Positions 8,848 to 16,891 of a stretch of 64,000 nt of DNA are shown piece after piece. Under the pieces are notes generated by a model, which did not search any database, was not told where the DNA came from, and saw nothing but the letters and a program-made list of their open reading frames with translations. Position 1 is the stretch's first letter. Every line of letters starts with the position of its first letter. Position numbers and translations under genes: made by a program. The DNA is taken from positions 63,139 to 127,138 of the forward strand of contig NZ_QVRA01000003.1 in NCBI RefSeq assembly GCF_003591655.1, read 5' to 3'. This stretch comes from Sphingobium terrigena. GTDB lineage: Bacteria; Pseudomonadota; Alphaproteobacteria; Sphingomonadales; Sphingomonadaceae.

Positions 8848-9732
8848 ATGACCCAGACGATCGCCTTTATCGGCCTTGGCAATATGGGCGGCGGCATGGC
8901 CGCCAATCTGCTCAAGAACGGCTATGCCGTCCGCGCCTTCGACCTGTCGGAGGACGCTCTGGCCAAGGCGGAAGCCCATGGCGCGACCCGCGCCGCCAGC
9001 GCCGCTGACGCGGCCACTGGAGCCGACGCCGTCGTCACCATGCTGCCCGCAGGCAAGCATGTCGAAAGCGTCTATGCCGGCGAAGTCTATGGCGCGGCCA
9101 ATCCCGGCGCCTTGTTCCTCGACTGCTCCACCATCGACGTCGCCACTGCCCGCCGCGTGATCGAAGCGGCCACCGACAGAGGCTTCGACATGGTAGATGC
9201 CCCCGTCTCCGGCGGCATCGCCGCGGCCAATGGCGGCACGCTGACCTTCATGGTCGGCGGCACGGATACAGCGTTCGAGAAGGCAAAGCCCATCCTGTCC
9301 GCCATGGGCAAGGCCGTGATCCATGCGGGCGGCGCGGGCAATGGTCAGGCTGCCAAAATCTGCAACAATATGCTGCTGGGCGCCACCATGGTCGCCACCT
9401 GCGAAAGTTTCGCCATGGCCAAGAAGCTGGGCCTCGATCCACAGACTTTCTACGACATCTCCAGCGTCTCGTCAGGCCAGAGCTGGTCGATGACCAGCTA
9501 TTGCCCCGTCCCCGGCGTCGGCCCGCAATCGCCATCCGACAATGGCTATCAGGGCGGCTTTGCCGTCGGCCTGATGCTCAAGGATCTGAAACTCGCCACC
9601 GAAGCCGCCGCCCTGGTCGGCGCGTCGGTGCCAATGGGCAATGCGGCGGAATCCCTCTACCAGCTGCTCGCCAACCAGGGCGAAGCCGGCCGCGACTTCT
9701 CGCTGATGATCGAGATGCTGGAGGGGAAGTAA
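8848..9732 (+). CDS. mmsB: 3-hydroxyisobutyrate dehydrogenase
   Basis: A 294-residue NAD-dependent beta-hydroxyacid dehydrogenase. The N-terminal Rossmann motif is GLGNMGGGMAANL (residues 9-21), followed by the substrate loop DAPVSGGIAAANGGTL and the catalytic-lysine segment NGQAAKICNNMLL. It oxidises 3-hydroxyisobutyrate to methylmalonate semialdehyde, the substrate of MmsA at the start of this cluster. A strong ribosome-binding site (AGGAGG) precedes the ATG. The 144-bp gap from the hydrolase gene contains nothing recognisable. Confidence 0.95.
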   Translation: MTQTIAFIGLGNMGGGMAANLLKNGYAVRAFDLSEDALAKAEAHGATRAASAADAATGADAVVTMLPAGKHVESVYAGEVYGAANPGALFLDCSTIDVATARRVIEAATDRGFDMVDAPVSGGIAAANGGTLTFMVGGTDTAFEKAKPILSAMGKAVIHAGGAGNGQAAKICNNMLLGATMVATCESFAMAKKLGLDPQTFYDISSVSSGQSWSMTSYCPVPGVGPQSPSDNGYQGGFAVGLMLKDLKLATEAAALVGASVPMGNAAESLYQLLANQGEAGRDFSLMIEMLEGK

Positions 9733-9740
9733 GCCCATAC

Positions 9741-9824
9741 CCGTCATGCCAGCGCAGGCTGGCATCTCACTTCTTTTGGCGTGATAGGAAGAAAGTGAGA
9801 TCCCGGCTTTCGCCGGGATGACGG
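9741..9824. repeat. Interspersed palindromic repeat, family 1
   Basis: Inverted arms each begin CCGTCAT. The left hairpin stem is ATGCCAGC/GCTGGCAT and the right one ATCCCGGC/GCCGGGAT, so several paired positions have changed together. Both arms continue into ATCTCACTT. It sits between the convergent mmsB and dipeptidase genes, where it could end transcription from both sides. Confidence 0.8.
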
Positions 9825-9840
9825 ACTTGGAGGAGTTACA

Positions 9841-11064
9841 TCACTTCCCCTTCCCAGCCTCCGCCGCCGCCAGCACGCGCAGCACATTGCCCGACCAGAT
9901 TTTCTGCACATCCGCCTCGCTATACCCCGCCTTCAGCAGCGCATCGGTGATCTTGGGCAGGTCCAGCACATCCTCCATACCGACCACGCCGCCACCGCCA
10001 TCCCAGTCCGCGCCGATCCCGACATGGTCCGGCCCCACGACCTTCAGCGCGTGCAGCATATGCGCCATGAAATCGTCAAAGGTTGCCCGGTCGGTATCGG
10101 GATAGAGCCGGTCAATCTCCTGCCGCTTCGCCAGCAATTGCGCCCGCGTCTCCGCCGAAACCTTCGCGCCTTCACGCATCGACGCGAACAAAGCGCCCAT
10201 TGCCTTCTGCCGTTCCGGGTTGGGCTTGCTGGCCTTGAGATACGTCCCAAAGGCATTCATCTGAATGACGCCGCCCTTGGCCGCCAGCGCCTTCAGATGG
10301 GCGTCGTCTATATTGCGCGGATGGTCATAGACCGCCTTGCACCCCGAATGGGTCAACAGCACCGGGGTGGTGGACAGCGCCAGCAGATCGTCCAGCACCT
10401 GGTCACTACTATGCGACGCATCGGGCACCACGCCCAGCCGGTTCATCTCGCTCAGCAATTGCTTGCCCAGCGGACTAAGCCCGCCAAAACGCGGCTTTTT
10501 GGACGGGTCGGTCGAACTGTCGGCAAACTGGTTATGCGCGAAATGGGCAAAGCCCACCACCCGCACGCCCATATCGTAAAATGTCTGGAGCAGCGACACA
10601 TCCTCGCCCAGCGGATAGGCATTTTCGATCGACATATAGACGACCCGCTTGCCCGCCGCCGCGATCGGCGCGGCGTCCTTGGCTTCCAGTGCCAGCGCGA
10701 AATTGGCCGGGTCCGCCGCCACCATCTCGCGGATAGACACCCCGCGTAGGATCGCAAAATCGCGCGCCTTGCGGAACCCCTCGACCGTCAGCGGCCCCTG
10801 GCTCGTGTAAATCGCCCAGAAGCCGCCATCCAGCCCGCCCTTCTTCATCCGGGGCAGGTCCACCTGGGTATAATCCAGATGGACCCCATGCTCCTCATCG
10901 ATCGACCAGCCCGGCAGATCGAGCGAGGCAGGCGTGTCCAGATGGCTGTCGAGCGTCAGCAATTTCTGGTGCAACTGCACCACCTTCTTGGGCACCCCCT
11001 GCGCCGACGCCGGGCCTGAGAGCAGCGCGACCAGCGCTGCCCCCAACATCAACCCCATCCGCAT
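9841..11064 (-). CDS. Secreted M19 family (renal-type) dipeptidase
   Basis: A 407-residue zinc peptidase with an N-terminal signal peptide (MRMGLMLGAALVALLSGPAS, cleavage near SAQG). The metal-binding LDSHLDTP lies near residue 40, followed by SIENAYPLG, LTHSGCKAVYDHPRNIDD and HVGIGADWDGGG, all typical of membrane dipeptidases. It would cleave dipeptides in the periplasm. Its start overlaps the stop of the upstream TonB receptor gene by one base (TGATG), so the two are co-expressed. This suggests that the receptor imports a peptide-like compound which the enzyme then cuts. Members also hydrolyse beta-lactam or D-amino-acid dipeptides; specificity is unknown. Confidence 0.9.
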   Translation of the reverse strand: MRMGLMLGAALVALLSGPASAQGVPKKVVQLHQKLLTLDSHLDTPASLDLPGWSIDEEHGVHLDYTQVDLPRMKKGGLDGGFWAIYTSQGPLTVEGFRKARDFAILRGVSIREMVAADPANFALALEAKDAAPIAAAGKRVVYMSIENAYPLGEDVSLLQTFYDMGVRVVGFAHFAHNQFADSSTDPSKKPRFGGLSPLGKQLLSEMNRLGVVPDASHSSDQVLDDLLALSTTPVLLTHSGCKAVYDHPRNIDDAHLKALAAKGGVIQMNAFGTYLKASKPNPERQKAMGALFASMREGAKVSAETRAQLLAKRQEIDRLYPDTDRATFDDFMAHMLHALKVVGPDHVGIGADWDGGGGVVGMEDVLDLPKITDALLKAGYSEADVQKIWSGNVLRVLAAAEAGKGK

Positions 11065-13454
11065 CAGATTTCGCCCGAAATCGTCAGCTGGAAGGTACGT
11101 GGGCTGAGCGGACGGAAGAAACCGTCACCCGTCACGACCGGCGAAATATAGGATAGCGTATCCTTGTCGAACAGATTATCGACATTGGCGCGCAGCTTGA
11201 TCCCCTTGACCGGCCCAAAGCTGATGCCATCGCCAATATCAACATAGGCGCTGAACACGGTGAAGGCCGGGACGCTGGAACCGGGCGTATTGGTGAAGGT
11301 CGACCAACGCTTGGACGTATATTTGCCCGAAATATTGGCGACCAGCCAGCTGGCCGGTTCCACCGTCACGCCACCGCTAACGATCCATTTGGCGCTGTCT
11401 GGAATATATTTGTCCGCAATCAGGATGGGCGTCACCGCCGGAACGTCATCCTTGAACTTGGCATTATTATAGGTGACGTTCAGGCTGCTATAGGCCAGCC
11501 CGTTCAGGAAGGACGGCTTGTAGGTGCCGGCAAATTCCACGCCATAGGACCGCACCCGACCGACATTCTGGAAGAAGGTTTCGGTCGACAAGCCGCCACC
11601 GGGTACCAGGCTGGTGATCGACTGTATGCGATTGTCGAACTTGGTATAGAAGGCCGCCAGCGACGCATAAAGCTGCCCCTGATTGGTGCGAATGCCCAAT
11701 TCCATATTTTTCGACCGCTCAGGCGCTGGCTGCGGCACCAGCGCGCCGCCGGCCCGGATGACCGAATAAATGTCGTCCAACCCCTTGGGCAGCGCCATAT
11801 TTTCGGCATAGGATGCAAAGACCTGCGTCCGCTCGTCAAATTTATAGAGCAGACCCGCCATCGGCAGGAACATATCCTTGTAATTCGCCGTGTTATATTG
11901 CGGGCCATAACCCGGCACGCCCTGGCCGCCAACCGACCGATAATAGTCGGCGAAATCGCGATAGCCGCGATGGGAATAATCAAGCAGCAGGCCTTTGAAG
12001 CCAAGGTCCAGAACCAGGCGGTCGTCGGCCAGCTTCAGCGTGTCTTTCAGGAAAACCTGCAACGTGTCGCGCTTGGACCGATAGTCGCGACGCAGATAAA
12101 CCGTCTCGGCCAGATTGGGCGCGCTGTCAGGCGCACCATCGACGGTGTTGAAGCGCTTCTGGGTCCGGTGATATTTGTCGACCTCGGCCCAAACCCCCGC
12201 TTCGACTATGTTGTTGCCCATTTCCCAGTGCAGTTTGCTGATAATGCCATAACGATCGCCACCGACGCCGGAAAATCCATATTGGACGCCCTTTGGTGCC
12301 ACAACGGCCAGCCCCGCCTGTGCCTGAGGCGTGTAGATGCCCAGCGAATTGCCATAGCCGTCGGGCGACACACCATAGCCATCCTTATCCTCCCAATAGA
12401 GGGTGGATTCAGCCCATACGCCTTCGGCAATCCCGGCATGGAAGGTCGCGCCATACAGCTTGTCCTTCCGCACGTTGATCGCCAGATTATAGACAGCGGT
12501 ATAGGCTGGGCTGGAATAATAAACGCCCGGCGCATTTGGCAATGGGGCAAAGGCAGGCAAACCGTTCACCAGCGTCGTATTCGGCACATTTTCGATCAGG
12601 GCAAAGTCCCGGCCGCACTGGCCCAGCGCATTCTTCACCGTGCAATTATATTGCGCGCGGCTGATCGTTGGCGAGTCATAGTCGAAAAAGTCGTTCGACA
12701 CGAATTTGAACCGCGCCCAGCTGTCGCCGCCCAGGTCGGCGTGGATTTGCCCTTCCCAATGTTCGCGATCGACCGTGCCTGGGCCGCGCCACAATTCCGT
12801 GTCCAGCTTGGTGCGGCTGACATAGGCCTTGAACGGCCCGACCTGCCCGGTGGACAGGCGAATGAAGGTGCGGCGCAGATCCTGGTCGCCAAAGCTTTGC
12901 GACACGAACAGGCCCATCTCATCCTGCGGCGCGATGCTGTTATACTGGATGATGGGACCCAGCGTCGAGTAACTGGGCAGGCTCACATCGCCTGCGCCGA
13001 TCGCGGCTTCCACCACGCCCAGATTTTCATTGTCGACATAGCGGAACACCGGGCTGCCGCCAAAGGCGTCGCTGCGCCCGGTCGGGATACCATCGACCAC
13101 GAAACCGATCTGGTCGAGGTTGAAGGCGCGCGTCTGCACCGAGTTGCCGAATTCATAGAGGCCAAGGGCGCCGTCGGTCTGCACGTTGAAGCCGGGCAGT
13201 TGCTCCAGCATTTTCAGGCCCGAAATGCCCGAAGGGGCAGACAGCAAAGCCTCGCGCGTGACCGCTACGACATTGCTGACCTTATCCTCGCCAATCGCCT
13301 CGGACGATTGCGAAATGCGGCGGCCGGTGACGGTGATGTTCGTTTCGTCATCGGCGACCGGCTGTTGCGCATGGGCCGCTGGCACCAGCGCGCCAGCAGC
13401 GCAGGCAAGCAGCAATGCACGGGTGGACAGGCGGGCGGAAAATAGGACGGACAT
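11064..13454 (-). CDS. TonB-dependent outer-membrane receptor
   Basis: A 796-residue outer-membrane receptor. It has a signal peptide (cleavage after AAHA), a TonB box-like stretch (NITVTGRR), a plug domain to about residue 170, and a beta-barrel with the usual closing segment ending in LTISGEI. No STN signalling domain precedes the plug. It is followed without a gap by a periplasmic dipeptidase gene, suggesting uptake of peptide or peptide-conjugated substrate. It is not close enough to a known siderophore receptor to name a ligand. Confidence 0.9.
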   Translation of the reverse strand: MSVLFSARLSTRALLLACAAGALVPAAHAQQPVADDETNITVTGRRISQSSEAIGEDKVSNVVAVTREALLSAPSGISGLKMLEQLPGFNVQTDGALGLYEFGNSVQTRAFNLDQIGFVVDGIPTGRSDAFGGSPVFRYVDNENLGVVEAAIGAGDVSLPSYSTLGPIIQYNSIAPQDEMGLFVSQSFGDQDLRRTFIRLSTGQVGPFKAYVSRTKLDTELWRGPGTVDREHWEGQIHADLGGDSWARFKFVSNDFFDYDSPTISRAQYNCTVKNALGQCGRDFALIENVPNTTLVNGLPAFAPLPNAPGVYYSSPAYTAVYNLAINVRKDKLYGATFHAGIAEGVWAESTLYWEDKDGYGVSPDGYGNSLGIYTPQAQAGLAVVAPKGVQYGFSGVGGDRYGIISKLHWEMGNNIVEAGVWAEVDKYHRTQKRFNTVDGAPDSAPNLAETVYLRRDYRSKRDTLQVFLKDTLKLADDRLVLDLGFKGLLLDYSHRGYRDFADYYRSVGGQGVPGYGPQYNTANYKDMFLPMAGLLYKFDERTQVFASYAENMALPKGLDDIYSVIRAGGALVPQPAPERSKNMELGIRTNQGQLYASLAAFYTKFDNRIQSITSLVPGGGLSTETFFQNVGRVRSYGVEFAGTYKPSFLNGLAYSSLNVTYNNAKFKDDVPAVTPILIADKYIPDSAKWIVSGGVTVEPASWLVANISGKYTSKRWSTFTNTPGSSVPAFTVFSAYVDIGDGISFGPVKGIKLRANVDNLFDKDTLSYISPVVTGDGFFRPLSPRTFQLTISGEI

Positions 13455-13616
13455 GAAGAGGCTCCCTGTATATTATGAGCCGTTCAGGGCAGCGCGCGGC
13501 GCTGCGCCTCTCCATATCTGTTGTTCAGTTTCCTAATGAAACGAAGATGCCGGGGAACCCCGCCATGGACCAACGAGAATTTCTCAGCCTATCGCGCGAA
13601 AATAGATAGAAAACCG

Positions 13617-13683
13617 CGTGTTCCCGTGCAGGCGGGAACCCAGTCCGAGGTTTCAACTGGATTCCCGCCTTAGCGGGAGCACG
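13617..13683. repeat. Interspersed palindromic repeat, family 1, CGTG/CCCAG subtype
   Basis: A short element of 67 bp. The arms begin CGTGTTCCCGTGCAGGCGGG and, on the minus strand, CGTGCTCCCGCTAAGGCGGG, then continue towards CCAGT. It is the same subtype as the copies at 22285 and 32598, which use CGTG/GTG rather than CGTCAT at the tips and CCCAGT rather than CCATCT inside. It lies between the TonB receptor promoter region and the enoyl-CoA hydratase gene. Confidence 0.8.
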
Positions 13684-13698
13684 TAGCGCACTAAACGC

Positions 13699-14475
13699 TC
13701 AGCGCCCTTTCCAGACGCCGGGCCGCTTCTCGACAAAGGCGGTCATGCCTTCCTTCTTATCTTCGGTGGCCGTCAATATCTGGAACATGCGCCGTTCGGT
13801 GAGCAGCCCCTGGGCCAGGCCCGTCTCGAACGCGATATTGACCATTTCCTTGTTCACCATCGCAGCCATGGGCGGCATCGCGGCGATCGCGGCAGCCGTC
13901 TTGAGCGCATCGTCCAGCAGATCGGCGGCCGGCACGATCCGGCTCACCAGCCCGGAACGCTCGGCTTCCTCCGCGCCCATCATCCGTCCGGTCAGGCACA
14001 TGTCCATCGCCTTGGCCTTGCCAACCGCACGCGTAAGACGCTGCGATCCGCCCATGCCCGGCGCGACGCCCAGCTTGATCTCCGGCTGCCCGAACTTCGC
14101 CGTATCCGCCGCGATGATGAAGTCCGCCATCATCGCCAGCTCGCACCCGCCGCCCAGCGCGAAACCAGCCACCGCCGCGATCCAAGGCTTCCGTGTCGCG
14201 ACCACATGGGTCTGCCAGCCGGAAAAGAAATCCTGCAGGAAGAAATCGGCGCCGTCCTTGTCGACCATCTCCTTGATGTCCGCGCCAGCCGCAAACGCCT
14301 TTTCACTGCCGGTCAGGACCGCGCAATGCTGGGTCGGGTCGGCATCATAGGCGGCAAAGGCCGCGCTCAGGTCGCTCAGCACCTGACCATTGAGCGCGTT
14401 CAATGCCTGCGGCCGGTTAAGTGTGATCAGCGTCACCGCGTCGCGCTGTTCAACCAAAATCGTTTCATAGGTCAT
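13699..14475 (-). CDS. Enoyl-CoA hydratase
   Basis: A 258-residue crotonase-family protein starting [21 protein letters not shown] second ATG six bases upstream is possible; a longer open extension runs through a palindromic repeat and is rejected. Motifs are [11 protein letters not shown] (oxyanion hole), [17 protein letters not shown], and [20 protein letters not shown], which carries both catalytic glutamate positions. It hydrates 2-enoyl-CoA to 3-hydroxyacyl-CoA. It is near the valine cluster, which lacks its own hydratase, so methacrylyl-CoA is a possible substrate besides short-chain fatty enoyl-CoA. Confidence 0.92.
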   Translation of the reverse strand: MTYETILVEQRDAVTLITLNRPQALNALNGQVLSDLSAAFAAYDADPTQHCAVLTGSEKAFAAGADIKEMVDKDGADFFLQDFFSGWQTHVVATRKPWIAAVAGFALGGGCELAMMADFIIAADTAKFGQPEIKLGVAPGMGGSQRLTRAVGKAKAMDMCLTGRMMGAEEAERSGLVSRIVPAADLLDDALKTAAAIAAMPPMAAMVNKEMVNIAFETGLAQGLLTERRMFQILTATEDKKEGMTAFVEKRPGVWKGR

Positions 14476-14504
14476 CGCCATCTCCCTTATGCCTTCTGAG
14501 TCAT

Positions 14505-14622
14505 CCTCCCCTTTAAGGGGAGGTGGCAGCACGAAGTGCTGACGGAGGGGTGTCGCCCTCACGATAGCTCGACACCCCTCCGTCTGGCCTGCGGCCAGCC
14601 ACCTCCCCTGCAAGGGGAGGAC
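14505..14622. repeat. Palindromic repeat, family 3 (CCTCCCCTTTAAGGGGAGG type)
   Basis: Inverted arms begin TCCTCCCCTTTAAGGGGAGG on the left and TCCTCCCCTTGCAGGGGAGG on the right (minus strand). Both continue into TGGC and enclose a GGGGTGTCG/CGACACCCC stem. It occupies most of the gap upstream of the enoyl-CoA hydratase gene. A truncated arm of the same type is at about 27052-27070, and a related G-rich element is at 40187-40290. Confidence 0.75.
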
Positions 14623-14694
14623 CAATGATGAAGTCTGCTCTATGGACGACGCGCGCCATCCGCCAGTCCCCGCTGCCCCGCATTTGCGCCGCAC

Positions 14695-15531
14695 CTATCG
14701 GCACAGATGCATGAAGTCCCGGTCGTAGCTGCGCATATGCGCGCCGCCATCGACATAGAGTGTCTGCCCGGTCACTGCGCTGGCATTGACCAGATACAGC
14801 ACCGCCTGCGCAATCTGCTCCGCCTGCGGCAAGCGCGCGAGCGGCATCATCTGCTCCAGCCGCGCCATCTGCTCCGGGTCATAATCAGGCGTTGCGATCG
14901 TCAGCCCCGGCGCAACCGCATTGACCCGCACTTGCGGTGCCAGGCTGCTCGCGCTCGTCCGCGTCAGCCCCGCCAGCGCCAGCTTGGACAATGTATAGGC
15001 CAGCTGGTCGCCATGGGGATGGTCGATCCGCTGGTCCAATATGTTGATGATGCACCGGTCGCCCACGCCCGCCGGCACGGTCGCAAAAGCCTTGGTCAGC
15101 ATTGTCGGCGCAGCGCAATTGACCGCATAATGGCGCATCAGATCATCGGCTGTCACATCGTCCAGCCGGTCCTGCCCGAACATCGCGGCACTGTTGACGA
15201 GAATGTCGGGCGGACGGCCAAAGCGCGCCGCGACCTGCGCGATCAGTTCCTCGGCATTTTCCGGGTCAGCAAAATCGACGACGAACCCTTCCCACTGCGT
15301 CCCCTGCTCCTCCAGCGTCAGCGCCAGATGCGAATCAAGCCGCGTGTCGTGACTGCCATGGATCGCCAGCGAATGGCCTGCCTTGGCCAGCGCCCCGGCA
15401 ATGATCCCGCCCAGCCGCCGGTGGCCGCCCGTCACCAGCGCCAGCCGCTTGCCCGCGATCGGCAAGGCACCTGCCTCTGCCGCGCCGCGCGCGCTGCCCA
15501 ACGGGCGATAGGGGACGTCCTCTTCGCTCAT
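14695..15531 (-). CDS. Pteridine-reductase-like SDR (candidate dihydromonapterin/dihydropterin reductase)
   Basis: A 278-residue short-chain dehydrogenase. The cofactor motif is TGGHRRLG (residues 34-41), the TGxxxRxG form of pteridine reductases, not the usual TGxxxGIG. The catalytic centre is D166-Y179-K183: aspartate replaces the normal SDR serine, with the spacing of PTR1 (D181-Y194-K198). FolM of E. coli has the same features. Its ATG overlaps the folE stop by 4 bp, so it is co-translated with GTP cyclohydrolase I. The probable role is NADPH reduction of a dihydropterin or dihydrofolate. The first ~25 residues are a non-conserved extension. Confidence 0.75.
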   Translation of the reverse strand: MSEEDVPYRPLGSARGAAEAGALPIAGKRLALVTGGHRRLGGIIAGALAKAGHSLAIHGSHDTRLDSHLALTLEEQGTQWEGFVVDFADPENAEELIAQVAARFGRPPDILVNSAAMFGQDRLDDVTADDLMRHYAVNCAAPTMLTKAFATVPAGVGDRCIINILDQRIDHPHGDQLAYTLSKLALAGLTRTSASSLAPQVRVNAVAPGLTIATPDYDPEQMARLEQMMPLARLPQAEQIAQAVLYLVNASAVTGQTLYVDGGAHMRSYDRDFMHLCR

Positions 15532-16133
15532 GAAGCGATGAGTTTCAGCACTTCCTCGCGCGACTTTTCATCGTCGCGGAACACGCCCAGCATCCGGCTG
15601 GTTTTCATGATGACATTGGGGGTCCGCACCCCGCGCCCGGTCATGCAGCCATGCGTCGCCTCGATCACCACGGCTACGCCCTGGGGTTTCAGATGCTCCC
15701 AGATGCAGTTGGCGACTTCGGACGTCAGCCGTTCCTGCACCTGCAACCGGTTGGCAAAGGCGTGCAGCACCCGCGCCAGCTTGGAAATGCCCACGACATA
15801 GGCACCGGGCAGATAGGCGATATGCGCCTTCCCCACGATCGGTGCCATATGATGTTCGCAATGCGACTGGAACGGTATGTCCTTCAGCAGCACGACATCG
15901 TCATAGCCGCCCACTTCATGGAAGATGCGCGAGAGATGATAGGCCGGATCATCGCCATAGCCCCGGCAATATTCGCGCCAGGCCCGCGCCACCCGTTCGG
16001 GCGTCTCGACCAGTCCTTCGCGTTCGGGCACATCACCCGACCAGCGGATCAGCGTACGGATCGCTTCCGAAACATCCGCCGGAACCGGCTCCTTGCTGTC
16101 GCCAACCATCTCCGCATCGGGGTCATATGCCAT
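15528..16133 (-). CDS. folE: GTP cyclohydrolase I
   Basis: A 201-residue homodecameric enzyme converting GTP to 7,8-dihydroneopterin triphosphate, the first step of folate/pterin synthesis. The zinc and active-site segments HCEHHMAPIVGKAHIAYLPG and the later GVAVVIEATHGCMTGRGV are intact. The ATG of MAYDPDAEM is chosen because AAGGAG lies 11 bases upstream; a GTG four codons earlier directly abuts that ribosome-binding site. It is the first gene of a pair with the pteridine-reductase-like SDR. folK lies elsewhere in this window (43607). Confidence 0.95.
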   Translation of the reverse strand: MAYDPDAEMVGDSKEPVPADVSEAIRTLIRWSGDVPEREGLVETPERVARAWREYCRGYGDDPAYHLSRIFHEVGGYDDVVLLKDIPFQSHCEHHMAPIVGKAHIAYLPGAYVVGISKLARVLHAFANRLQVQERLTSEVANCIWEHLKPQGVAVVIEATHGCMTGRGVRTPNVIMKTSRMLGVFRDDEKSREEVLKLIAS

Positions 16134-16291
16134 GAACAGGGCCACTCCTTATCGTATCGGTCTCGCATATGGCGATAAGCCCCGCCAATGACCAGACCCT
16201 TTAAGGGCGACTGGACACATCATCGCACTGGTGGCAAATCGAACAAAATCAGGGTCGCATTAAGAATATATGACATCCATCCCCCGTCCCC

Positions 16292-16891
16292 ATGCGTACT
16301 GAACGGATCGCCGCCGTCCTGCTGGCGGCCGGCACATCGTCGCGCTTTGGCGATGAGGACAAGCTGATGGCGGAGCTACGCGGCAAGCCGCTGGCTGCCC
16401 ACACGCTCGAAACCGTGGCGTCGATGGCCTTTGCCGAACTGATCGCCGTTGTCCGCCCGATAGAGGTCGCCCCGGTCCTCCACCGCAAGCTCGACCGGCG
16501 CGGCTACACCATCATCGTCAACGACCGCCCTGACGAGGGGATTTCAGGCAGCATCGTGCGCGCGGTCGAACATGTCATGCCGGTGAACCGGATACGCGGC
16601 ATTCTCATCTGTCTGGCTGACATGCCTGACGTGCCGCAAACCCATTATAACCGCATCTGCCTGGCCGCCGAAGATATACGCTCGGTCGTCGCCAGCACCG
16701 ACGGCTTCTCCTCATCGCCCCCCGCCTTCATCGGCCGCAAGCATTTCCCCGAACTGCTGGCCCTGAAGGGCGATCAGGGCGCACGCGCGCTGCTCAGCCA
16801 CGGCATTCAGATCGAAACTACCGGCAAAGTCCTGCACGACATCGACACGCCGGAGGATCTGCCCGGCTGGCGACCAGCCACGCCGGACTGA
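16292..16891 (+). CDS. MobA-like nucleotidyltransferase (molybdenum cofactor cytidylyltransferase family)
   Basis: A 199-residue protein with the nucleotide-binding signature AAVLLAAGTSSRFGDEDKLM (about residues 8-27) and the ICLADMPDV segment that binds metal and nucleotide. These features place it in the MocA/MobA-like NTP-transferase family, which activates molybdopterin with CTP or GTP for molybdenum hydroxylases. No molybdoenzyme or cofactor gene lies next to it in the window. Its stop directly abuts the stop of the convergent MFS gene. The exact nucleotide and acceptor cannot be deduced. Confidence 0.8.
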   Translation: MRTERIAAVLLAAGTSSRFGDEDKLMAELRGKPLAAHTLETVASMAFAELIAVVRPIEVAPVLHRKLDRRGYTIIVNDRPDEGISGSIVRAVEHVMPVNRIRGILICLADMPDVPQTHYNRICLAAEDIRSVVASTDGFSSSPPAFIGRKHFPELLALKGDQGARALLSHGIQIETTGKVLHDIDTPEDLPGWRPATPD

